From the NCBI GenBank assembly GCA_016219075.1, contig JACRCJ010000120.1, forward strand, positions 1-10,734: a stretch of 10,734 nucleotides of DNA, written 5' to 3'. The position numbers and the translations under genes are program-made. This DNA is from Deltaproteobacteria bacterium. Lineage in GTDB: Bacteria > Desulfobacterota > GWC2-55-46. The notes beneath the pieces were generated by a model. It searched no databases and had not been told where the DNA came from. It worked only from the letters and a program-made list of their open reading frames with translations. How positions within the stretch are numbered: position 1 is the first letter of the stretch; each line of letters begins with the position of its first letter. This document shows, piece after piece, positions 1-4,977 of the stretch.

Positions 1-1452
1 GTCCTCGTCGCCGAGTATGTCGGAGAGCACCACGGTCTCGTCGCCTTCCTTTATGAGGCCCATGGCGATACCCGCCACATGCCCTATGGTCGGCACCCCG
101 GCGTCCATCAGCGAAAGCGACGCCCCGCAGACCGTGGCCATGGATGACGATCCGTTGGACTCGAGTATGTCAGAGACCACCCTTACGGTGTAGGGGAAGT
201 TCTCCGGAGGAAGGACCTTGTTGACGGCCCTCTCGGCCAGGGCGCCGTGACCGATCTCGCGCCTGCCGGGGCCGCGCAGTATCTTGACTTCGCCGACGCT
301 GAACGGGGGGAAGTTGTAGTGGAGCATGAACTTCTTGTACTCCCAGCCTGAAAGGGCGTCGATCTTCTGCTCGTCTTCAGAGGTGCCGAGGGTCGTGGCG
401 ACCATGGCCTGCGTTTCTCCCCTCGTAAAGAGAGCCGAGCCGTGGGTCCTGGGGAGAAGCCCGACTTCGCAGGTGATCTGCCTTATGTCCCTGGGGCCCC
501 TTCCGTCCACCCTCTTCTTCTCCTTTATCACCATCTCGCGCATCATGTTGTACTTCAGGTCCCCGTAGAGGTGCTCTATCTCTTTTTCCCTGCCGGCCAT
601 GCCCGCGGTCTCGACGAGGCTTGCGACAAGCTCCTTTTTAAGGGCGCTTATCGTTGAGTATCTCTCCTGCTTTACGGGTATCCTGAGGGCGGCCTTAAGC
701 CTCTCCCCGGCAAAACCCTTTACCTTTGCGTCAAGTTCGCTGTCTATTTTAACGGGCGGGACTTCCATCTTCTTCAGACCCGCCTCGCTCATGATCTTTT
801 TCTGTAGCCCCACGGCGCCCTTTATCTTCTCCTGGGCGAACTCGAGCGCTTCAAGGAGCAGCTCTTCCGTGACGAAGCGGGACCCGGCCTCGACCATTAT
901 GATGGAGCCCTCGGCCCCGGCAACTAAAAGGTCAAGCGAGCTTTCCTTCTGCTGCTTTAAGGAGGGGTTGCAGACGAGAGTGCCGTCGATGTAGCCGATC
1001 CTTACGGTGGCTATCGGGCCGTTGAACGGGATATCCGAGATCCCAAGGGCGAGAGAGGCGCCGAATGTGGCTACGATTTCCGGGTCGTTCTCAAGGTCCA
1101 CCGAGAGGACCGTGGCTATTACCTGTGTCTCGTTGTAGTAGCCTTCGGGGAAGAGCGGCCTCAAGGGCCTGTCTATGAGCCTGCTGCCGAGGACCTCTTT
1201 CTCGCTCGGCCTGCCTTCACGCTTGAAAAAACCTCCGGGTATCTTTCCCGCGGCGTAGGTCATCTCAGCGTAGTTTACCGTCAGGGGCATGAAGTCTATG
1301 CCCGCAGAGGGAGAGTCGTTCCTGCAAACCGTCACCAGGACGACCGTGTCACCGTACCTTACAGTGCAGGAGCCTTGCGCCTGCCGTGCCATCTTTCCAA
1401 TTTCTACCTTCAGAGTCCTGCCGGCGAAATCAGTCTCATATTGCCTGACCAC
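1..1452 (-). CDS. pnp: Polyribonucleotide nucleotidyltransferase (PNPase), C-terminus beyond window edge
   Basis: PNPase is a trimeric 3'-5' phosphorolytic exoribonuclease that degrades mRNA and can also add tails. The gene is read right to left; 484 codons are present out of about 700 usual for the family, so the end of the second RNase PH domain with its catalytic aspartates, and the KH and S1 domains, lie off the left edge. Visible landmarks are the first RNase PH-like domain with RPLRPLFP near residue 95 and SRFVTE near 191, the helical linker around 240-310, and the second RNase PH-like domain beginning near KRVDGRG (about 312). It includes GPGRREIGHG near 393 and the VLSDILGDED stretch at the break. 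The start is a GTG at 1452, supported by AGGAG nine bases upstream; the only nearby upstream ATG is followed at once by a stop. A 425-base spacer and a candidate promoter suggest it can be transcribed apart from rpsO. Confidence 0.97.
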   Translation of the reverse strand, partial: MVRQYETDFAGRTLKVEIGKMARQAQGSCTVRYGDTVVLVTVCRNDSPSAGIDFMPLTVNYAEMTYAAGKIPGGFFKREGRPSEKEVLGSRLIDRPLRPLFPEGYYNETQVIATVLSVDLENDPEIVATFGASLALGISDIPFNGPIATVRIGYIDGTLVCNPSLKQQKESSLDLLVAGAEGSIIMVEAGSRFVTEELLLEALEFAQEKIKGAVGLQKKIMSEAGLKKMEVPPVKIDSELDAKVKGFAGERLKAALRIPVKQERYSTISALKKELVASLVETAGMAGREKEIEHLYGDLKYNMMREMVIKEKKRVDGRGPRDIRQITCEVGLLPRTHGSALFTRGETQAMVATTLGTSEDEQKIDALSGWEYKKFMLHYNFPPFSVGEVKILRGPGRREIGHGALAERAVNKVLPPENFPYTVRVVSDILESNGSSSMATVCGASLSLMDAGVPTIGHVAGIAMGLIKEGDETVVLSDILGDED

Positions 1453-1528
1453 TTATATTTTCTCCTAATCGTTCACATTTTATTATGGCTTGATTCCGAC
1501 GCTCTGGCGCCCCTAACATAACAAAGCC

Positions 1529-1557
1529 ATTACAGTGTACTTTTCCGGTTCCGGCAA
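1529..1557 (-). promoter_or_regulatory. Candidate sigma70-type promoter for pnp
   Basis: On the minus strand there is TTGCCG (1557-1552) and TGTAAT (1534-1529) with exactly 17 bases between them, matching the -35 consensus at 4 of 6 and the -10 at 5 of 6. The start of transcription would be near 1522, about 70 nt before the pnp GTG. It lies downstream of the hairpin after rpsO, where an independent pnp promoter would be expected. It is supported by sequence match only. Confidence 0.45.
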
Positions 1558-1725
1558 AAGGCAAAAGCCCACTATCTTCCCGGCGGGCACATCGTTCCTA
1601 CAGACAGCCGCTTTAGCGGCCGCTTACGAATAATCCCACACGGGAGTAAAAAGTGAGTCCATGCCGAAAAGACGCGCATTGCGGGAGCCGCGCGCTTTAC
1701 CGGGGGCGAAGGCGGACCTTTGCAT

Positions 1726-1795
1726 TGAATGGGTGTGCCGCTCCGCAATCCCGTAGCTAAAGCGTTGGGTCAAGGAGTGGCAAATATAAATGATT
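1726..1795 (+). repeat. 70-bp dispersed repeat, copy B
   Basis: This segment aligns without gaps to the minus strand of 9125-9194 with 60 of 70 positions identical. The longest exact block is 22 bases, at 1760-1781. The middle can fold as a small hairpin: CCCG pairs with TGGG (one G-T pair) and GC with GC, around a 2x2 internal loop and a TAAA loop. The two substitutions in this part (C/T and T/A) fall in the internal loop and the apical loop, not in the stems. Relative to operon transcription this copy is inverted compared with the other. I do not recognise the family. Confidence 0.75.
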
Positions 1796-1808
1796 CTTCC
1801 TTGCCATC

Positions 1809-1840
1809 AAAATTCTCCGTCATTTATGGCGGAGAATTTT
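1809..1840 (-). terminator. Terminator-like hairpin after rpsO
   Basis: A perfect 11-bp inverted repeat (1809-1819 with 1830-1840, AAAATTCTCCG against CGGAGAATTTT) flanks a 10-base loop, 37 bases after the rpsO stop. The base of the stem is A/T, giving four T residues at the 3' side in either direction, so it could work on both strands. The T run ends with the stem and no longer tract follows, which makes it a moderate rather than a strong intrinsic terminator. It may also act as an RNA-processing or stability hairpin for rpsO mRNA. Confidence 0.6.
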
Positions 1841-1877
1841 AATCGGGAAGACTCAATCGAAGGCCGCCGCCTTGACG

Positions 1878-2144
1878 CTACCTTCTGAGACCCAGTCTCT
1901 CGATTATGCTCTTGTAGCGTCCGACATCCTTTTTCTTCACATACTCAAGAAGCCTTCTTCTGTGCCCTACCATCTTAAGAAGCCCTCTTCTTGAATGATG
2001 GTCGAACTTATGGGTCTTGAAATGCGAGCTCAAGCTGTTGATCCTCTCGCTTAAAAGAGCTATCTGCACCTCCGGGGACCCGGTATCGCCCTCATGAGTC
2101 TCGAACGACTTTATCACTTCCTGCTTTTTTTCCGTAGCCAGCAC
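1878..2144 (-). CDS. rpsO: 30S ribosomal protein S15
   Basis: S15 is a primary 16S rRNA-binding protein of the 30S platform. The 88-residue product has the family's usual length and hallmark GDTGSPEVQIALLSERI (19-35), followed by HFKTHKFDHHSRRGLL (41-56) and the basic GHRRRLLEYVKKKD segment (60-73), ending ERLGLRR. The start is GTG at 2144. It is decided by a near-perfect ribosome binding site, AAGGAGGTGA at 2160-2151, with nine bases between GGAGG and the start codon. The gene stands apart from truB (154-base spacer) and from pnp (425 bases), and a terminator-like hairpin follows it. S15 represses its own mRNA through leader structures in several bacteria, but those structures differ between phyla. 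A GC hairpin in the upstream spacer (2204-2226) is the only obvious leader fold here. Confidence 0.98.
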   Translation of the reverse strand: MLATEKKQEVIKSFETHEGDTGSPEVQIALLSERINSLSSHFKTHKFDHHSRRGLLKMVGHRRRLLEYVKKKDVGRYKSIIERLGLRR

Positions 2145-2150
2145 CTGTGT

Positions 2151-2160
2151 TCACCTCCTT
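2151..2160 (-). promoter_or_regulatory. Strong ribosome binding site of rpsO
   Basis: The minus strand reads AAGGAGGTGA, complementary to almost the whole anti-Shine-Dalgarno tail of 16S rRNA, with nine bases from GGAGG to the GTG start. It is the strongest ribosome binding site in the window and settles the non-ATG start of rpsO. Confidence 0.9.
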
Positions 2161-2181
2161 TTCTCTGTCTTTTCAGTATTA

Positions 2182-2226
2182 TTATTTTTAACGAACACCG
2201 TCCCCGGGGCCCGAAAAAAGCCCCGG
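2182..2226 (+). repeat. T-rich block plus GC hairpin, possible diverged copy of the spacer hairpin element
   Basis: The plus strand carries TTATTTTTAACG (2182-2193), identical to the start of the element in the rimP-nusA spacer, followed 8 bases later by CCCCGGGG (2202-2209). A stem CCGGGGC/GCCCCGG (2204-2210 with 2220-2226) closes over a loop ending in six A. Orientation is opposite to the two better copies. On the transcribed minus strand the hairpin loop starts with six T and no T tract follows the stem, so it is a poor terminator for truB. It would lie in the rpsO leader if transcription reads through. Membership in the repeat family is uncertain. Confidence 0.4.
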
Positions 2227-2298
2227 CCCTCAGGGCAGATGAATATTACCATCTATCATAATGCAAGGAAAGAAAAAAATATGTCTTTTTCCGTACCT

Positions 2299-3021
2299 TT
2301 ATACCGAAGCGCTCAACTCTTCAAAAGCGGCGCGGCCCCCTCTTTTAAGCGCGTCTTCAAGGGGCATCACGCGGGAAGCGAGTTCAGAGGCCGGCGCCTC
2401 CGGGCTTACCGCCTCGTCTATCGAGAAACCGCCGCACCCGGTCCTCCTGAGTGAAGTCATGTGCGCGCCGCACCCGAGGACTTCGCCAAGGTCGTGACAT
2501 ATCGAGCGGATGTAAGTCCCTCTCGAACAGGAGGCGGTGAACCGGACAACGGGCAGCTCTACCGAGGTAACGACGAGAGAGAAGACCATAACCTCACGGG
2601 GCTCCCTCTCAACGGTCACGCCCTTTCTGGCAAGCTTGTACAGCGGGACCCCGTTACGCTTTACGGCCGAGTACATCGGGGGGAGCTGGCTTATCCTGCC
2701 GGTAAAACCCGCCAGGGCCCTCGCCACATCATCGGCCGTGACTGAAGAGGCGTCGCCTGAGAAAGTGACCTTGCCAACGCTGTCGTATGTGTCGGTAGCG
2801 GCGCCGAGAAGAAGAGCGGCGGCGTACTCTTTTTTCCCTCCGCCGAGGGTCTCCGCGTATTTGGTGGCGCCGTTTATGACGAGCGGGAGGACCCCGGTGG
2901 CCATCGGGTCGAGCGTGCCGAGGTGGCCGACCTTCTTGGCGCCGAGCTTTTTTTTGACCGCGGCGACGACATCGTGGGAAGTCCACCCCTGCGGCTTATC
3001 GGCTACGAGCACCCCGTTCAT
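2299..3021 (-). CDS. truB: tRNA pseudouridine(55) synthase TruB
   Basis: TruB isomerises U55 in the T-arm of tRNAs to pseudouridine. The 240-residue product shows the N-terminal DKPQGWTSHDVV (8-19), the catalytic motif GHLGTLDPMATGVL with the nucleophile Asp38, the substrate-binding LPPMYSAVKRNGVPLYKLAR (113-132), and CSRGTYIRSICHDLGE (165-180). It is shorter than typical TruB (about 300-315 residues) and stops soon after the catalytic fold, so the C-terminal PUA-type RNA-binding domain appears to be absent. No remnant of it can be read in the spacer downstream. Its ATG overlaps the nrnA stop in ATGA (3021-3018), which points to translational coupling and places it in the same transcript as nrnA and rbfA. 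Confidence 0.97.
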   Translation of the reverse strand: MNGVLVADKPQGWTSHDVVAAVKKKLGAKKVGHLGTLDPMATGVLPLVINGATKYAETLGGGKKEYAAALLLGAATDTYDSVGKVTFSGDASSVTADDVARALAGFTGRISQLPPMYSAVKRNGVPLYKLARKGVTVEREPREVMVFSLVVTSVELPVVRFTASCSRGTYIRSICHDLGEVLGCGAHMTSLRRTGCGGFSIDEAVSPEAPASELASRVMPLEDALKRGGRAAFEELSASV

Positions 3022-4010
3022 ACCCTGTGCGCGGAACGGTCCGCCCTTATCGCCTTGATGATCGTCGCCTTCACCTCTTCAAGCGACCCCTTCAGGCTGC
3101 ACCCCGCGGCGTTCCTGTGGCCGCCTCCGCCGAAGGACTTCGTCAACTCGGCCACATCGACCTCGCCCTTGGACCTCATGCTGACCTTGTATGTCTGCGG
3201 GCCCGACTCCCTGAAGAGTATCCCGACCTGAACGCCCTCTATGCCTCTGGCGTAATTGACGAAACCGTCGGCCATGTCCTTTTCGGCCTCGGCCTTCCTG
3301 AACATGTCGAGCGTGACGGCAAGGGTCGCTATTTTGGTCCCGCCGGGCCCTTCGATATCGATGACATCGAGGGTGGAAAGCACCATTGCGAGGAGCTTGA
3401 ACTTGCGCGCCGGGAGGTTTTCATAGACGAGCCTCGCTATCTTCCACGGCTCCGCGCCGCATCTTACGAGGTCTCCGGCCTTTATGAAGGCGTCGGCCGT
3501 TGCGGATGAGTAGCGGAAAGAGCCGGTGTCGGTATGTATCGCTACATAGAGGTTCTCGGCTATCTCCGGGGTTATCGCGATCCCGGCGGCCTTGCAGAAG
3601 TCGTAGACGAGTTCCCCGGCGGCGCTCGCGTCCGGCACTATCACATTTACCTCGCCGAAGCAGTCGTTCGTGGCGTGGTGGTCTATGTTTACGATATGGC
3701 CGGGCCCATTGAGCTCCACAAAGCCCCTGCCGAGCCTGTCCTTCTGTCCGCAGTCCACGGCGAAGGTGGCGTCGAAAGGCCCGGCGCCGTCAAGAGCGTG
3801 AACGACGGTGGAGGCCCCTGGAAGAAAGGCGAAGACCTCGGGGATCGGGTCCTCGAGGTACGCGGTAACGTCCTTGCCGATCGACCTTAACGCAAGGGTC
3901 AGGCCCAAAAGCGACCCTATGGCGTCTCCCTCCGGGCTTACATGGGAGACCACGAGAAACTTCTTCCCTTTTCTGGCGACCTCTACGGCTTCGTCGAATC
4001 TTCCGTCCAT
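3018..4010 (-). CDS. nrnA: DHH/DHHA1 phosphoesterase, NrnA-like nanoRNase / pAp phosphatase
   Basis: Enzymes of this family degrade very short RNAs (2-5 nt) and often dephosphorylate 3'-phosphoadenosine 5'-phosphate, so here it would complete the RNA decay begun by PNPase. In the 330-residue product the metal-binding motifs are all visible: SHVSPEGDAIGS (22-33), VDCG (85-88), NIDHHATN (108-115) and DTGSFRYSS (161-169). The C-terminal DHHA1 signature FGGGGHRNAAG is at 293-303. The first motif has Glu27 where the common form is HxxPDGD, a conservative acidic swap. The ATG at 4010 has AAGGA five bases upstream. It lies 37 bases after rbfA and overlaps truB by four bases. The family is certain; the preferred substrate cannot be told from sequence. 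Confidence 0.93.
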   Translation of the reverse strand: MDGRFDEAVEVARKGKKFLVVSHVSPEGDAIGSLLGLTLALRSIGKDVTAYLEDPIPEVFAFLPGASTVVHALDGAGPFDATFAVDCGQKDRLGRGFVELNGPGHIVNIDHHATNDCFGEVNVIVPDASAAGELVYDFCKAAGIAITPEIAENLYVAIHTDTGSFRYSSATADAFIKAGDLVRCGAEPWKIARLVYENLPARKFKLLAMVLSTLDVIDIEGPGGTKIATLAVTLDMFRKAEAEKDMADGFVNYARGIEGVQVGILFRESGPQTYKVSMRSKGEVDVAELTKSFGGGGHRNAAGCSLKGSLEEVKATIIKAIRADRSAHRV

Positions 4011-4047
4011 TGAAATCCTTCTTGAGACCGGGCAAACGGAACGCGGG

Positions 4048-4410
4048 CTAAGAGTCCTCCCCCTCGCCTTCCTTGATCTCTCTTATCACTTTCTCGATCC
4101 TCTCCGAATACTCAAGCGAGTCGTCGAAGAAGAATGATATCTTCGGGATGTGCCTGAGGCTCAGGCTCCTGGCGAGGTTTCTTCTTATGAAACCGCTCGC
4201 GTGGTTAAGCCCGTCCCGGCTCTTCTCCTTGTCCTTGACGCCGCCTATCTGGCTGAAGTATACCCGCGCCTCTTTGAGGTCCGGGGTCATCTCCACATGC
4301 GTTATCGTGACAAAACCGATCCTCGGGTCTTTTATGCCGCCGAAGAGTATCATGGACGCGACCTCTTCTTTTATAAGGTCCGCGACCCTGTCAGAGCGTT
4401 TGAAAGTCAT
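4048..4410 (-). CDS. rbfA: Ribosome-binding factor A
   Basis: RbfA binds the 30S subunit near helix 1 of 16S rRNA, is needed for late 30S maturation and helps in cold shock. The 120-residue product is of normal length and consists of one KH-like domain. Landmarks are the first helix RVADLIKEEVASMI (8-21), DPRIGFVTITHVEMTPDLKE (28-47) with the strand ARVYFS (48-53), and LRHIPKISFFFDDSLEYSERIEKVI (85-109). The C-terminus is short and acidic. The start is ATG at 4410, with only a weak GGA about 11 bases upstream, so its translation may depend on its neighbours. A spacer of 92 bases to ylxP contains an imperfect GGCTTC/GAAGCC hairpin (4442-4463) without a T tract. Its place after infB is a widely conserved arrangement. 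Confidence 0.96.
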   Translation of the reverse strand: MTFKRSDRVADLIKEEVASMILFGGIKDPRIGFVTITHVEMTPDLKEARVYFSQIGGVKDKEKSRDGLNHASGFIRRNLARSLSLRHIPKISFFFDDSLEYSERIEKVIREIKEGEGEDS

Positions 4411-4502
4411 TGTCTTTTTTTCCGGGCCGGGCGTTCAGGAAGGCTTCAGGGTCAAAAGAAGCCCTTCAGCGGCCCTCTCCCGTCCCCCCGGCCCCGGAAA
4501 CG

Positions 4503-4790
4503 TCAGCAGTTTATAATTTCTATCCTGTGGTCGATTATTTCGGCGACATGGAGGTTTTCGATAAAGTTAATGACCTTGTCGATGACCGAGTTTATGAAGG
4601 CCCTGTCGTTGCCGACGGCCGCCACGCCCAGCTCGGCCCTCTGCCACACATCGTTACTTCCGACCTCGGCCACGGAGACGTTGAAACGGTTCCTGACCTT
4701 CTCCTGGAGGCTTTTTATGACCTGCCTCTTATCCTTGAGGGATTGGCTGTCGTGGATAAGGAGGCTTATGTCGCAAACACCGACTACCAT
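4503..4790 (-). CDS. ylxP: DUF503 (YlxP-like) family protein
   Basis: This 95-residue protein belongs to the DUF503/YlxP family, small ferredoxin-fold proteins encoded between infB and rbfA in many bacteria. They have been linked to ribosome assembly, but without an agreed biochemical role. The full signature is present: MVVGVCDISLLI (1-12), SLKDKRQVIKSLQEKVRNRFNVSVAEV (17-43) and DVWQRAELGVAAVGND (47-62), with a C-terminal strand IIDHRIEII. The start is ATG at 4790; a GGAG-like site lies 13 or more bases upstream at the foot of a GC hairpin (4808-4824), so initiation may be weak or structure-dependent. The cysteine at position 6 and the C-terminal cysteine are not part of a visible motif. 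Confidence 0.92.
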   Translation of the reverse strand: MVVGVCDISLLIHDSQSLKDKRQVIKSLQEKVRNRFNVSVAEVGSNDVWQRAELGVAAVGNDRAFINSVIDKVINFIENLHVAEIIDHRIEIINC

Positions 4791-4801
4791 CTTTTTAAGA
4801 A

Positions 4802-4828
4802 CCCTCTCCGGGCTTAAAGCCCGGGGGG
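4802..4828 (-). repeat. GC hairpin overlapping the ylxP ribosome binding site, partial copy of the spacer element
   Basis: A near-perfect palindrome (stem CCGGGC/GCCCGG, 4808-4813 with 4819-4824, loop TTAAA) lies just upstream of ylxP. It closely resembles the hairpin half of the element at 9078-9120: both read CCCTC, then an internal CCGG..TTAAA..CCGGGG core in plus-strand terms. On the minus strand the foot of the stem runs into GGAGAGGG, the best purine-rich stretch ahead of ylxP, so the hairpin could mask it. Confidence 0.4.
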
Positions 4829-4887
4829 CGGCCTGTTTTAAAGCAACATTGCTTTCAGATGAAAACCCTTCGTACCGGGCGTTCAGT

Positions 4888-4933
4888 CTCCCCGGGCTTA
4901 AAACCCCGGGGTTTTCAGAACTGTTAAAAATAA
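4888..4933 (-). repeat. Spacer hairpin element, copy in infB-ylxP gap
   Basis: Read on the minus strand, it starts with TTATTTTTAAC, then GTTCT, then a block ACCCCGGGGTTTTAA, and ends CCGGGGAG. It matches the element at 9078-9120 at 40 positions, apart from three inserted bases and three substitutions. It folds through CCCCGGG/CCCGGGG (4890-4896 with 4905-4911) with an 8-base loop. The T-rich start doubles as the tail of the terminator hairpin just upstream. Confidence 0.65.
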
Positions 4934-4965
4934 AGGCCCGTCGTCAAAAACGGGAAGGCGGGCCT
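4923..4965 (-). terminator. Terminator or attenuator after infB
   Basis: On the minus strand, 12 bases after the infB stop, AGGCCCG (4965-4959) pairs with CGGGCCT (4940-4934) around an 18-base loop. The T-rich tail TTATTTTTAAC follows directly. A shorter competing stem CCCG/CGGG can form inside the loop. The shape fits an intrinsic terminator, but ylxP, rbfA, nrnA and truB lie downstream without a clear promoter, so partial read-through is more likely than a full stop. Confidence 0.6.
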
Positions 4966-4977
4966 GCCTGTATGCCG

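Larger units (their letters stand above)
1453..1877. other. rpsO-pnp spacer of 425 bases without a gene
   Basis: No convincing gene is present. From the rpsO side it holds a symmetric terminator-like hairpin (1809-1840), a 70-bp dispersed repeat (1726-1795), a GC-rich stretch, a small hairpin with stem GCCGC/GCGGC (1607-1620) that runs into the palindrome GCGGCCGC (1616-1623), and the candidate pnp promoter (1529-1557). Translations in all frames are broken by stops. The spacer is long for rpsO-pnp, genes that usually sit close together, and the presence of a repeat suggests it has been enlarged by insertion. That last point is inference. Confidence 0.7.
4791..4977. other. infB-ylxP spacer with four hairpins
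   Basis: In transcription order this 187-base spacer holds a terminator-like hairpin (4934-4965), a CCCCGGG/CCCGGGG hairpin in the repeat element (4890-4911), a small perfect AAAGCAA/TTGCTTT hairpin (4840-4855), and the GC hairpin at the ylxP start (4808-4824). No open frame here looks real. A weak promoter-like pair (TTTTCA, 17 bases, TTTAAA on the minus strand) is not convincing. The density of folds suggests a regulated or processed junction between infB and the downstream genes. Confidence 0.6.
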
